From: a bacterium 336/3
GTDB lineage: Bacteria > Bacteroidota > Bacteroidia > Cytophagales > Thermonemataceae
Assembly (NCBI GenBank): GCA_001281695.1
Contig: LJIE01000001.1
Span: forward strand, 3,867,521-3,931,520
Reading direction: 5' to 3'
DNA: 64,000 nt
Shown: positions 1 to 8,810 of the stretch, in pieces
Numbering within the stretch: position 1 is the stretch's first letter
Layout: each line of letters opens with the position of its first letter
The notes under the pieces: model-generated
Told to the model about the DNA's origin: nothing
The model's database searches: none
The model's input: the letters and a program-made list of their open reading frames with translations, nothing else
Position numbers and translations under genes: made by a program

Positions 1-102
1 AACAGTAATTACTAACTACTGATAACTGATAATTCATCACTTATAACTCAAAATACTGCTTATATGCTTTTTAATTATAAATACGGAGGACAAACGAATG
101 TA

Positions 103-1713
103 ATGAGCAATGCAAATCAGACAGCAATGTCATTTGCTCCTGATACATTGCGTGAGCCTACTTTTTTTGTAGGGAAGTTGGATAAAAAGATTTCTTTCAG
201 GGAAGCTATTTCTGCATTGCATCATGTAGTAGTTTCCGATTTGCGTTTTAAGCCTAAAGATAAAACAGCTTACAAAGAGTGGGCAGCTGCCCAAGAATCT
301 ATTTGGCTTTCAGAATATATGGATTCTTTGCAAATAGACAAAGTAAATGAACGAGTGAGCCAAGTACGTCAAGAATTAAACGAAGTTTATAAAGAAAAAG
401 ACAAACATTTAGGACCTTTCAACAAAGCCAAAAAAGAATATTTCAATTTCCTTTATGAAAAAGATAAAGAAGCTTGGTTTGTTTTAGACCCTGTGATTAC
501 GGTACATCCAGATGAAGTATTTTTTGAGTGTTTCAGTCAGGATGAATCTACTTATGGAAAATTAAGCTGTAGTTATAATGTTTTCAAAGAAATTAATGAG
601 TTTGAGTGTGGAACAACTAATATAGATTACTCTTCAACACTTTATAATGAATTTCAGAAAATCAGAAATTATAAAGAAACTGATTTCAAAATAGACCCCA
701 GTGGTTTTGAAGTACAAACTACCAATGAAGATTCTTACAAAGAAGTCAAAATTGATTTACCAGACTCATGGGTAAGAGGTTTTTTACAAGTGAGTTCGGC
801 GATGACTATGCCTGCAAGTACATTTCATTTGCATCCATTGGATGTATTTAGTTTGTGTCAGTTCTTGAGACGTTTTAAAGAAAAAGTAAGCCCTCGTTCA
901 TTAAGGTTCATTTTAGAGCCTGATAAACCTATCAAAATTATTGTAGAGCCTTGGAATAAAGAATTGGTTTTCAAACGTTCTATTTATGGTGGTGATAAGC
1001 CACAAGAAGTTAGACTTTGGGGAAGAAGACGTTTGTTAATTTTAGAAAGACTGATACCTATTGCAAAAACTTTTAAAGTAGTGTTATTGGGTTCAGGTTT
1101 GCCTTCGTTTTTTATTGCTGATTTAGAAAATGATATGTCTTTTACACTTGGTCTTTCAGGCTGGACAGCCAACGATTGGTCAAGAGCTGGAAACTTCGAT
1201 TTGATGGCTCCCAGAGCAGAAGTAGATAGTTATACACAACAAAAAGTATTCAATGGTCTCAAACAAAACTGGTTTGAAACTTCAGGGGCTTTGGCTCGCC
1301 GTTTGAATTTAGATAACAATGTAGTTGCTTCGGCTTTGGCAGCTTATACACAAGCAGGCAGAGTGATTTATGATTTGAATTTGGGTGTTTATCGTGTACG
1401 AGAGCTTGCAAGAGAGCCCTTACCTATGGAGCAACTCCGTTTTGCAAGCCCACAAGAAGAAAAAGCAACAAAATTTCTAAAAGAAAACAAAGTACAAGTT
1501 ACAACCGAACAAAAAGGTAATGGCATTTTATTGAAAGGCAAAGTGATTGATGGTAGTAGAACTTACCATACGACTGTTCTGATTGATAATGATGACCGAA
1601 TCATTGATGCTACTTGCGAGTGTGGTTTCTTTTTGGTCAATAAACTCCGAAAAGGACCTTGTGAACACATTTTGGCAACCCGAATGTATTGGAACTTAAT
1701 AAAATCTTCGTAA
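103..1713 (+). CDS. SWIM zinc-finger family protein
   Basis: Encodes 536 residues. A SWIM-type zinc-binding motif closes the protein (C505, C507, C520, H522 in a C-x-C-x12-C-x-H pattern). SWIM domains bind nucleic acid or protein partners. The remaining about 500 residues are not recognised; a stretch near residues 360-430 looks like a winged-helix fold. I start at 103, behind GGAGGA (85-90), rather than at an in-frame ATG at 64 that lies upstream of that site. An out-of-frame ATG at 98-100 is followed at once by TAA and overlaps the chosen start. A strong terminator follows. Bacterial SWIM proteins often sit near MoxR/VWA genes, but the upstream neighbour is outside this window. Confidence 0.75.
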   Translation: MSNANQTAMSFAPDTLREPTFFVGKLDKKISFREAISALHHVVVSDLRFKPKDKTAYKEWAAAQESIWLSEYMDSLQIDKVNERVSQVRQELNEVYKEKDKHLGPFNKAKKEYFNFLYEKDKEAWFVLDPVITVHPDEVFFECFSQDESTYGKLSCSYNVFKEINEFECGTTNIDYSSTLYNEFQKIRNYKETDFKIDPSGFEVQTTNEDSYKEVKIDLPDSWVRGFLQVSSAMTMPASTFHLHPLDVFSLCQFLRRFKEKVSPRSLRFILEPDKPIKIIVEPWNKELVFKRSIYGGDKPQEVRLWGRRRLLILERLIPIAKTFKVVLLGSGLPSFFIADLENDMSFTLGLSGWTANDWSRAGNFDLMAPRAEVDSYTQQKVFNGLKQNWFETSGALARRLNLDNNVVASALAAYTQAGRVIYDLNLGVYRVRELAREPLPMEQLRFASPQEEKATKFLKENKVQVTTEQKGNGILLKGKVIDGSRTYHTTVLIDNDDRIIDATCECGFFLVNKLRKGPCEHILATRMYWNLIKSS

Positions 1714-1721
1714 CACAAACG

Positions 1722-1747
1722 AGGCTACTTTTCAGTAGCCTTTTTTT
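1722..1747 (+). terminator. Rho-independent terminator after the SWIM gene
   Basis: A perfect 8-bp stem (AGGCTACT, 1722-1729, with AGTAGCCT, 1734-1741) and a TTTC loop are followed by a run of seven T. It lies 8 nt after the stop codon. Confidence 0.9.
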
Positions 1748-1803
1748 ATGCTTTTGAAATATATTTTTGTGTATTCTAAACGTTCTATATAAAAATATGA
1801 TTT

Positions 1804-2946
1804 ATGAACAATCAAAAACATTTATTCCAACTTCCTGATGATATTCATTATCTAAATTGTGCCTATATGTCTCCTCTTCTAAAATCTGTAGAAGATGTAG
1901 GCATCGAAGGGCTTATCCGAAAGAGGAATCCAACTACCATTCGCCCCAAAGATTTTTTTGAACAAGCTGAAGAATTAAAAGAAAATATTGGAAAACTCAT
2001 TAGTTCTAAAGCTACAAATATAGCTCTTGTACCTTCTGTATCGTATGGAATGGCATCAGCTATTAACAACTTACCTTTAAATAACGGAAATAAAGCTATA
2101 GTGTTGGAATATGAATTTCCAAGTGGGTTTTACACTTTACAAAAGTGGTGTGAAAAAAATGCCAAAAATCTTCAAATTATTAAAGCTCCTGAATCTAAAG
2201 AAAAGCGTGGCAAAAATTGGAATGAGTCTCTTTTAGAGGCTATCAATGCTGATACTGCTGTCGTGGTGCTTTCAAGTGTACATTGGACAGATGGAACAAA
2301 ATTCGATTTGGAAGCCATTGGCAAAAAATGTAGAGAAAATAATACTTTTTTTATTGTAGATGGAACGCAGTCTGTTGGAGCTACCTCTATTGATGTTGTA
2401 ACTTGCAATATTGATGCTTTAGTATGTGCTTCTTATAAGTGGTTATTTGGTCCTTACTCTATGGGTTTTATATACTTCAGTGAAAGGCTTTTTGGAGGCA
2501 CCCCTCTTGAAGAAAGTTGGGTAAATAGAAGCAATGCTCATAATTTTGCAAAACTTACAGACTATACAGATGAATATACTTTAGGAGCTGGCAGATATAA
2601 TGTTGGAGAAACAGGGAATTTCATTTTATTACCCATGTTCAATGAATCTATTAAGCAATTATTAAAGTGGGATGTGAAACATATCGAAAAATATGCCGAA
2701 AATCTTACCCAACCATTGATTGAATTCTTAAAAAACAGTCCTTATCATATTGAAGAAGATACATATAGAAGTAAACACCTTTTTGGGATTTCTCTACCAG
2801 AAAATATTGATCTTGAGAATTTATTGAAAGAATTGGAGGCTAATAGAATATATGTTTCTGTCAGAGGCTCATCTATACGTATTTCAACGAGTGTGTTTAA
2901 TACAACACAAGATATTGATACATTGATTAATACATTAAAATTTTAG
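1804..2946 (+). CDS. Class V aminotransferase-fold PLP enzyme
   Basis: This 380-residue protein has the class V aminotransferase fold (cysteine desulfurase, kynureninase and isopenicillin N epimerase relatives). The motif VDGTQSVGA carries D186, which should hold the pyridine nitrogen of PLP. The motif CASYKW carries K212, the expected Schiff-base lysine. The C-terminal small domain ends in the usual VSVRGSSIRIS pattern. No cysteine loop typical of NifS/IscS is obvious, so an epimerase- or kynureninase-like activity fits better than desulfurase. The substrate cannot be told. It stands alone after a terminator and faces a convergent gene whose stop is 2 nt away. Confidence 0.85.
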   Translation: MNNQKHLFQLPDDIHYLNCAYMSPLLKSVEDVGIEGLIRKRNPTTIRPKDFFEQAEELKENIGKLISSKATNIALVPSVSYGMASAINNLPLNNGNKAIVLEYEFPSGFYTLQKWCEKNAKNLQIIKAPESKEKRGKNWNESLLEAINADTAVVVLSSVHWTDGTKFDLEAIGKKCRENNTFFIVDGTQSVGATSIDVVTCNIDALVCASYKWLFGPYSMGFIYFSERLFGGTPLEESWVNRSNAHNFAKLTDYTDEYTLGAGRYNVGETGNFILLPMFNESIKQLLKWDVKHIEKYAENLTQPLIEFLKNSPYHIEEDTYRSKHLFGISLPENIDLENLLKELEANRIYVSVRGSSIRISTSVFNTTQDIDTLINTLKF

Positions 2947-2947
2947 G

Positions 2948-3442
2948 TTATGGAAAAGTTAATCCACTCATTTCTGTATAGTCAAAAAGATTATCAGACA
3001 TGATGTTATTTGTAAAGTCAGTACTGGTAAGAAGTGATTCAGAAAAATTGGTTTGATGAAAAATACAACTCTCAAATTGCATCCATCTCAAATAAGAATA
3101 TATCATTTGGGCATTTGTAAAATTGGAACGAATGCCTTTCACTTCATAAAAATTAGAGTATTTAAGGTTTGTATCTGAAAAATTGCAATCAATCAGGATT
3201 GCTTTTTCAAAAATACAAGCCTCCAAATTGCATCCTGAAAAATTCATATTTTTTAGTTCAGTCCCTCTAAAGTTAAAATTAGAAAGATTCAATCCATTTA
3301 AATCTAAGTTTTTAAGTTTTACATTTTGGAAATCAACCTTTTCATCTTGGGTAAGCATAGTACAAAGACGTTCAAAATCACCTCTTTTGAACTTACTTTT
3401 ATCTCCTGCTATTTCCACAGAACGAATTAAATGAAATTTCAT
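2948..3442 (-). CDS. Pentapeptide repeat protein
   Basis: Encodes 164 residues. From about residue 40 onward the sequence follows the A(D/N)LXX pentapeptide rhythm (NLDLNGLNLSNFNF and similar), which folds into a right-handed quadrilateral beta-helix. There is no signal peptide. Some relatives (Qnr, McbG) shield DNA gyrase, but most have no known role and nothing here points to a target. It is 7 nt downstream of an acetyltransferase gene on the same strand and is probably co-transcribed with it. Confidence 0.85.
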   Translation of the reverse strand: MKFHLIRSVEIAGDKSKFKRGDFERLCTMLTQDEKVDFQNVKLKNLDLNGLNLSNFNFRGTELKNMNFSGCNLEACIFEKAILIDCNFSDTNLKYSNFYEVKGIRSNFTNAQMIYSYLRWMQFESCIFHQTNFSESLLTSTDFTNNIMSDNLFDYTEMSGLTFP

Positions 3443-3449
3443 ATTATCT

Positions 3450-3947
3450 TTAATCTAAACCTACTACAGGGCTACGCCTTTCCAACATTACTGTATCTCT
3501 CCAAATGCCATTCATTTTCCCTATTTTCTCTCGATAACCTATCTTTCTAAAACCTGCTTGCTCATGTACTTTGATACTAGCTTTATTTTCTGGAAAAACA
3601 CCTGACTGAAGCGTCCAAATACCTTCTTTTTCACTATCATGAATGAGTTTATCTAAAATTTGAAGACCTATTTTACGCCCTCTGTACGCATATGCTACAT
3701 ATACACTCACTTCTGCTACACCTTCATACACACATTGCCCTGAAACAGAGGTAAGAGCAGCCCATCCTACTATTTTATTATCTATTTCAGCTACTACTCT
3801 ACAAGTTTTAAGATGCTCTTTATCCCAACCTTCCCATGTGGGAGGCTCTTTCTGAAAGGTTGCATGCCCTGTTTGTATGCCTTCTTTATAAATATGAGCA
3901 ACCTGTTGCCAGTCTTCAGGTTGCAAATTACGTAATACAATGTCCAT
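3450..3947 (-). CDS. GNAT N-acetyltransferase, phosphinothricin acetyltransferase-like
   Basis: This 165-residue single GNAT domain opens with the family-typical IVLRNLQPEDW and has the acetyl-CoA pyrophosphate loop YRGRKIG near residue 95. The middle segment GHATFQKEPPTWEGWD matches the phosphinothricin/methionine-sulfoximine acetyltransferase subfamily (Pat/MnaT). Such enzymes N-acetylate small amino-acid analogues with acetyl-CoA in the cytoplasm. The true substrate is unknown. It lies directly upstream of the pentapeptide gene and is divergent from the next secreted-protein gene. Confidence 0.85.
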   Translation of the reverse strand: MDIVLRNLQPEDWQQVAHIYKEGIQTGHATFQKEPPTWEGWDKEHLKTCRVVAEIDNKIVGWAALTSVSGQCVYEGVAEVSVYVAYAYRGRKIGLQILDKLIHDSEKEGIWTLQSGVFPENKASIKVHEQAGFRKIGYREKIGKMNGIWRDTVMLERRSPVVGLD

Positions 3948-4008
3948 AAAGGTTTTTTTTATACTCTCACAATTTATAAATTTGGATAATTATACCAAAA
4001 GAATCTCT

Positions 4009-5127
4009 ATGAAAATTATTCTTCTTTTATGGTTGTATATTTACACTTCATTAATTTTTGGGCAAAGAGTTCATTACTCATCTGTCATCTATCCTCAAGA
4101 TTTACCTCAATGGGAGTATAAAGATTTCATTAAGTATAATGCAAAAAAAGTATCTGCTTTTGGTTATGAAACTAATTATTTGAGGAAACTGAAGCGTAAA
4201 GGGACATTGTTGTATCAAAAAGAACTTGATAAATCTAATAACAAAATATTTGGTATTAATAGTCTTAGACTTTTATCTACACATGGAATAATACCTTCTT
4301 TGAGCAAGTGGAAATTTGAAAACTTTTATGCTAAGAATGGACTTCTTATAAAAGAAATTTATTACCCTTTTTATGATGATTTAGAATTATCCATAAAGAG
4401 CTATAAAGAAATTTTTTATGACTATCAAAAATATCTTTTAATCAATCAGACAACCAAAATACATCAGATTGATACCTTTCTAAAAAAGCATGATATTAGT
4501 TATGATATAAAAAAATATGTTTATAACCAAGAAGGTAATGAAATCGCTCACTATCATTCTGAAAAGAATGAATATTTTAAAGAAAATATATTATTAGAAA
4601 CAGAATATTCTGACTCAGTTAGTTTAGTATATGAGAAAAAATATAAAGATAGTCTATTAGAAAATATTACTTACTACACATACAATGATAAAATTCATTC
4701 AAGAAGCCATTTTTTTTATAATCAGAATCTTCGTATTAAAACTCAAATAGACTCCATTTGGCATTATCAAACGGACATACCTTATTTAGAGGAATTTATT
4801 GAGTTTGAATATTCTGATATAGGTAAAAAAGAGACACAAATCCGTTATAATGAACAAAAAAAGATTATATCTACAAGTGTGATAGTGTATGATAAAGAGA
4901 ATAGACTTCTAAGTAATTGTTATTCAGGCGATAATTATCCAGAAAACTGTTCTTATCAAAGCTATACTTATCAAAATAATCTTTTAAAAAGTAGTACATT
5001 CAAGTCAGATTATACCCATGTAAAAACGCTTTTTTTCTACAATACCAAGGGTCTTTTAACCGAAGAAAGAATTTATATAAATGAAAAACTTCAAAGTGCT
5101 GTCAAATACTTTTACGAATATGATTAA
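4009..5127 (+). CDS. Secreted protein of unknown function with tyrosine-rich strands
   Basis: Encodes 372 residues beginning with a clear Sec signal peptide (MKIILLLWLYIYTSLIFGQ). I chose the ATG at 4009 because an in-frame ATG at 3940 would put 23 unrelated residues before the signal and overlap the divergent acetyltransferase gene. The mature part has recurring tyrosine-rich strands (YEKKYKD, YTYNDK, YSGDNYPE). These resemble the YD/MORN-like beta repeats common in secreted Bacteroidota proteins. No enzyme motif is seen. Its stop overlaps the stop of the convergent lipoprotein gene by 4 nt. Confidence 0.7.
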   Translation: MKIILLLWLYIYTSLIFGQRVHYSSVIYPQDLPQWEYKDFIKYNAKKVSAFGYETNYLRKLKRKGTLLYQKELDKSNNKIFGINSLRLLSTHGIIPSLSKWKFENFYAKNGLLIKEIYYPFYDDLELSIKSYKEIFYDYQKYLLINQTTKIHQIDTFLKKHDISYDIKKYVYNQEGNEIAHYHSEKNEYFKENILLETEYSDSVSLVYEKKYKDSLLENITYYTYNDKIHSRSHFFYNQNLRIKTQIDSIWHYQTDIPYLEEFIEFEYSDIGKKETQIRYNEQKKIISTSVIVYDKENRLLSNCYSGDNYPENCSYQSYTYQNNLLKSSTFKSDYTHVKTLFFYNTKGLLTEERIYINEKLQSAVKYFYEYD

Positions 5128-5462
5128 TATTTACATTTTTTCTGCCCTTCTTTGAGGAGTTCTGCGTATTTCCTTTCTTCGCCCTTATATTTTTCAGAAA
5201 TTTCTTGGACAGCATTAGCGTAGGCTTCAAGATCTTTGTTGGCTTCATCTAGTTCTTTGAAAATTTCTTCAGAAGGGTTTTGTCCATTTTCCTTCATTTT
5301 GGATATTTTTCTTGAAATTTCAACCTGTTTTTTCTGCCCTCTACAAAACATTTCCACAGCTTTGGCTACATCTGTTCGCATTTCAGTACTTGCCTCATTA
5401 CCTGTTATTTGCTCGCAAGAAATGAGAATACTCCACATCAAAAATAATATGATATAATGCAT
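5124..5462 (-). CDS. Small lipoprotein, coiled-coil
   Basis: Encodes 112 residues. The start at 5462 gives an N-terminus MHYIILFLMWSILISC that is a lipoprotein signal with the lipidated cysteine at residue 16. An upstream in-frame ATG at 5540 would run into the preceding gene. The mature part is charged and probably helical (KEDL-type heptads, residues 40-110). The function is not recognised. It lies 22 nt after the DUF3592 gene and is probably expressed with it. Confidence 0.65.
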   Translation of the reverse strand: MHYIILFLMWSILISCEQITGNEASTEMRTDVAKAVEMFCRGQKKQVEISRKISKMKENGQNPSEEIFKELDEANKDLEAYANAVQEISEKYKGEERKYAELLKEGQKKCKY

Positions 5463-5484
5463 AATACAAAATGTTTGAATAACG

Positions 5485-5922
5485 TTAAGAGTTGTATTTT
5501 TTTGCCTTTTGCAGAAAACGCCATCTAACAAATAAACCAAACAGCATTAAGAACACACCAAATATGCCTAAAAATATTTGTCCAAAATTTCGCTCCCAAA
5601 AAGCATTTATTCTTGCATTTTGGGGGTCATCTTTATGGTAAATCACCTCCACCTCTTGCCCTATCGTATAATTAAATAAATCTTTGTTTTGGTCTAAATC
5701 ACTAATGAAAGTATATTCATTGCCTTCCAGAGTTTTAAATTTTATGCGTGGTGACCGATAAATAGCCTTTTCTTCAATTTCAACAACTATTCCTTTTACT
5801 TTGATACCATTTGTATCTAAATCTTGTAATTTGAGTAAAAACGAAAATCCATAAATTGCAACGACTAAGCCCAATATAGAAAGAACAAAGCCTACATAAG
5901 AAGCATTTTTATAAGCATTCAT
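5485..5922 (-). CDS. DUF3592-type membrane protein
   Basis: Encodes 145 residues with two hydrophobic helices (about residues 9-30 and 113-133) flanking a periplasmic beta domain. The domain carries the DUF3592 pattern, including YTIGQEVEVIYHKDDPQNARI. Proteins of this family are inner-membrane proteins of unknown function. The lipoprotein gene follows closely on the same strand. Confidence 0.7.
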   Translation of the reverse strand: MNAYKNASYVGFVLSILGLVVAIYGFSFLLKLQDLDTNGIKVKGIVVEIEEKAIYRSPRIKFKTLEGNEYTFISDLDQNKDLFNYTIGQEVEVIYHKDDPQNARINAFWERNFGQIFLGIFGVFLMLFGLFVRWRFLQKAKKYNS

Positions 5923-6087
5923 GTTTGTCTTTATTTTTAGTGTTCAAACAAATTTATAAAAATTCTTGAAAAAAGCAAGAGCTTCTAATACACCTATACA
6001 TTGTAATTTTAAAATATTTTTTGTAGTTTGGTTATTATTTTTCTGAATTAATTCAGCTTTATTTCTATAACTTTTAATGTTATATCT

Positions 6088-6594
6088 ATGCAAAAAACAG
6101 CTTATTTTTTATTTTTAGGAATATTGATTACTATTTTCAGTTCTTTTACTGGTTGTCAAAAAAAAGAAAAATATATTGATGGTTTAAAAGCTTCTGCTAT
6201 TTATCCCACATTTCAGAAACAAGGTTTTCAATTGGATAGTGGTGAAACTATGATGTGGCGTAAACTTAATCGTTGGAATCTTTATAAACCCTCTAATACA
6301 ATTCGTACATATAGCCTTTTAATATTGGGAGACTCTGATAACGAAGTGTTTCAGATAGAAGCAAAAGCTCTATCCAATGATGTAACAGACGATACCAAAG
6401 CTTTTTTTTCTGCCCTTATCAAATCTCTCAATTATACCAATGCAAAACCCACAGAAACAGAAAAATGGATATTGGATAATTTAGGAAAAAATGCAGAATA
6501 TGAAGCTGGAGGGGTAACCTTTCAGTTATATAAAACCAGTGAAACTAAATCTGAAATTGGTTTAAAAATTTATCTAAAAGAAAATAAACGATAA
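6088..6594 (+). CDS. Lipoprotein of unknown function
   Basis: Encodes 168 residues with a lipoprotein signal ending in SFTGC (cysteine at residue 23). The remainder is soluble, without a recognised domain. It is a single gene with a shared terminator to the convergent ABC-F gene. Confidence 0.65.
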   Translation: MQKTAYFLFLGILITIFSSFTGCQKKEKYIDGLKASAIYPTFQKQGFQLDSGETMMWRKLNRWNLYKPSNTIRTYSLLILGDSDNEVFQIEAKALSNDVTDDTKAFFSALIKSLNYTNAKPTETEKWILDNLGKNAEYEAGGVTFQLYKTSETKSEIGLKIYLKENKR

Positions 6595-6595
6595 C

Positions 6596-6624
6596 AAAAA
6601 AGGCTGTAAATACAGCCTTTTTTC
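6596..6624. terminator. Bidirectional terminator
   Basis: The stem GGCTGTA (6602-6608)/TACAGCC (6611-6617) is flanked by an A run on the left and a T run on the right. It can therefore end transcription from both convergent genes. The right end touches the stop codon of the ABC-F gene. Confidence 0.85.
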
Positions 6625-8264
6625 TATTTCTTTTTACGTTCAATCTCTTTGAGATTATTCATCTTTTTGAGTTGCAGAAATCCATTGATGTCATAAAGAT
6701 GCTCTTTGACTTGCTTGTTTCCAAACTCATATACTTTTTCGGCAAGTCCATCCAAGAAATCACGGTCGTGAGATACTAAAATGACTGTTCCATCAAAATC
6801 TTTCAAAGCACTTTTCAAAATATCTTTGGTTCTCATATCCAAGTGGTTGGTAGGTTCATCTAATATCAGCAAATTGACAGGCTCTAAAAGCAATTTAATC
6901 ATGGCAAGACGAGTTTTTTCACCTCCAGAAAGTACTTTTACTTTCTTATTGATGTCATCACCACTAAACATAAAAGCACCCAAAAGGTCTTTAATTTTAG
7001 TACGAATATCTCCTACTGCTATTTCATCAATCGTTTGAAAAACTGTAATGTTCTCATCTAACAAAGAAGCCTGATTTTGAGCAAAATATCCTATCATGGC
7101 ATTATGCCCCAAAGAGAGTTTTCCTTCGAAATCAATTTCACTCATAATAGCCTTGATCAGTGTAGATTTACCTTCACCATTTTTTCCTACAAAAGCTACT
7201 TTTTCCCCCCTCTTGATTGTCAGTGATGCATCAGAAAATACCACATGATCTCCATAACTTTTTGAAAGTCCTTCCACTGTCAATGGATAATTTCCAGAAC
7301 GTGGTGCAGGTGGAAATTTAAGGCGTAAAGCAGATGTATCTTCTTCATCTACCTCCAAAATTTCGAGTTTTTCAAGCATTTTTACCCTTGACTGCACCTG
7401 AAGTGTTTTAGAATATGTTCCTTTGAAACGCTCTATAAACTCTTGTACTTCTGCAATCATTTTTTGTTGCTCATCAAAAGCTTTTTGTTGCTGCTCACGT
7501 CTTTCTTTACGAAGTTCTAGGTATTTTGAGTAATTTACTTTATAATCATAAATACGCCCCATTGTGACTTCAATGGTTCGGTTGGTGATGTTATCAATAA
7601 ATGCTCTATCGTGAGATATTACAATTACAGCTTTTGCTGAGTTAATCAAAAAGTCTTCTAACCATTGAATAGACTCTATATCCATATGATTGGTAGGCTC
7701 ATCGAGGAGTATCAAGTCTGGGTCTTGAAGCAAGATTTTAGCCAATTCGATACGCATTCTCCAACCACCACTAAAATCGCTCGTAGGTCTTGAGAAATCT
7801 TCACGAACAAAGCCTAAACCTAAAAGTACTTTTTCTATTTCTGCATCATAATTTATTTGCTCAATAGTGTAGAATTTCTCACTCAAAGCAGAAACTTTTT
7901 CAATAAGTTCGTAGTAACTTTCCGAATCGTAGTCTGTACGAGTTTCAAGCTCTTTATTAAGTACTTCTATTTCTTGTTCCATGTTTTTGAGATCTGAAAA
8001 AGCCTTTGTAGCTTCTTCAAACACAGACAAGTGGTTTTCTGTCATCAGATGTTGTGGTAAATAAGCTATTACAGCATCTTTAGGGGCAGAAATTCTGCCT
8101 TTTGTAGGTGTATTGACACCTGCAATAATTTTAAGTAATGTGGATTTACCAGCCCCATTTTTACCCATGAGGGCAATTCTATCTTTAGGGTTTACAACAA
8201 ACGAAATATCTTTGAAAAGTGCTTTTCCACTAAATTCAACGGTAAGGCTATCAACCGAAATCAT
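6624..8264 (-). CDS. ABC-F family ATPase (ribosome-associated)
   Basis: Encodes 546 residues with two ABC ATPase domains and no membrane segments, the ABC-F layout. Domain 1 has Walker A GKNGAGKS (34-41), signature FSGGW and Walker B LILLDEPTNHMD. The charged linker (about 235-310) is helical, as in Uup/EttA/YdiF. Domain 2 has Walker A GKNGEGKS, signature LSGGEKT and LLILDEPTNHLD. ABC-F proteins bind the ribosomal E site to regulate translation, rescue stalled peptides or give antibiotic protection. The subgroup cannot be fixed here. Upstream, CAAAAATA (8292-8299) reads as TATTTTTG on the minus strand and could be its -7 box. Confidence 0.9.
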   Translation of the reverse strand: MISVDSLTVEFSGKALFKDISFVVNPKDRIALMGKNGAGKSTLLKIIAGVNTPTKGRISAPKDAVIAYLPQHLMTENHLSVFEEATKAFSDLKNMEQEIEVLNKELETRTDYDSESYYELIEKVSALSEKFYTIEQINYDAEIEKVLLGLGFVREDFSRPTSDFSGGWRMRIELAKILLQDPDLILLDEPTNHMDIESIQWLEDFLINSAKAVIVISHDRAFIDNITNRTIEVTMGRIYDYKVNYSKYLELRKERREQQQKAFDEQQKMIAEVQEFIERFKGTYSKTLQVQSRVKMLEKLEILEVDEEDTSALRLKFPPAPRSGNYPLTVEGLSKSYGDHVVFSDASLTIKRGEKVAFVGKNGEGKSTLIKAIMSEIDFEGKLSLGHNAMIGYFAQNQASLLDENITVFQTIDEIAVGDIRTKIKDLLGAFMFSGDDINKKVKVLSGGEKTRLAMIKLLLEPVNLLILDEPTNHLDMRTKDILKSALKDFDGTVILVSHDRDFLDGLAEKVYEFGNKQVKEHLYDINGFLQLKKMNNLKEIERKKK

Positions 8265-8315
8265 GCAAAACTATATTTTAAATTGAAGGCACAAAAATAC
8301 AAATTTTATAAATAA

Positions 8316-8346
8316 AAAGAGGCTTATTTTATAAATAAGCCTCTTT
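8316..8346 (-). terminator. Chromosomal terminator originally downstream of tRNA-Arg
   Basis: A perfect 14-bp stem (8316-8329 with 8333-8346) has a T-rich tail on the minus strand. It lies 4 nt outside the left copy of the tRNA-end repeat. It therefore probably served the tRNA-Arg gene before the island was inserted. Confidence 0.8.
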
Positions 8347-8350
8347 AATA

Positions 8351-8372
8351 TTTTGTGAACTCGTAGGGAGTC
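8351..8372. repeat. Left attachment site of the genomic island (attL)
   Basis: These 22 bp are identical and in the same orientation to 39192-39213, the 3' end of tRNA-Arg and its first trailing bases. Positions 8356-8372 correspond to the last 17 nt of the tRNA. Homology stops abruptly at 8373. This is the signature left by a tyrosine recombinase inserting at a tRNA 3' end. Confidence 0.9.
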
Positions 8373-8428
8373 AAATAACAGCCTTAAAAATACATTCAAC
8401 ACAGTTTTTTAAAAATTTAAGGCAGTTT

Positions 8429-8450
8429 TTGGGGTAGTTTTGTATAAAAT
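8429..8450. repeat. Possible integrase arm site, left end
   Basis: The reverse complement (core ACAAAACTACC) matches 39026-39048 near the right island end with one insertion and one substitution. Paired subterminal sites of this kind are where tyrosine integrases bind their arms. The tract around it (8373-8618) holds no gene that I can see. Confidence 0.4.
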
Positions 8451-8618
8451 TTATGAACAAACATCTACTATTCTTAAATCACAATTGCATGTTACAACAT
8501 CTATTTTTTACAATTTTAAGAAATTCAATCTAAAATATTACATTAGTAAAACTCTCACATAAGTTCTATAATATACTTTAAATGCTGTTTTGGTGCTTTA
8601 ATTTATTGAAATATTTTT

Positions 8619-8682
8619 TTTTATTACATGATTGCAAAATCAGGGATTCCCTGATGCGTGGAATATTTTTATTCCTTAGATT
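8619..8682 (+). repeat. Left copy of the 64-bp inverted repeat bracketing the defence cassette
   Basis: The reverse complement matches 22735-22798 over 64 bp, with a perfect 31-bp core (8631-8661). Inside the core lies a 17-nt dyad (arms ATCAGGGA and TCCCTGAT around a central T), which looks like a protein-binding operator. It is 129-192 bp upstream of hsdR. It may be a shared operator for the two converging operons, or the end of a mobile cassette. Confidence 0.85.
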
Positions 8683-8706
8683 AGCATAAAAGTTTATGAG
8701 GTTTTT

Positions 8707-8805
8707 TTGCTAAAAATAGACCTTGCAAAAAAGTTTTCAAAAGAAATAGCAGAAATGATTATAAAACTATGCTCCATAGAAAAAAATGAAATAAAGAGTT
8801 TGTAA
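8707..8805 (+). other. Possible 32-codon leader ORF before hsdR
   Basis: An open frame from TTG (8707) to TAA (8803-8805) ends 5 nt before the hsdR start. Its product would be an amphipathic, lysine-rich peptide (core KKFSKEIAEMIIKLC). A T7 run at 8702-8708 separates it from an out-of-frame ATG at 8696, so slippage could also supply a start. The other operon has a similar short ORF in the same position. Chance is a real alternative. Confidence 0.2.
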
Positions 8806-8810
8806 AAGCT

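Noticed and set aside
4009-5127. Rhs/polymorphic toxin
   Set aside because: It lacks a long YD-repeat core, a DPxG cleavage site and a variable toxin tip. Only tyrosine-rich strands are seen.
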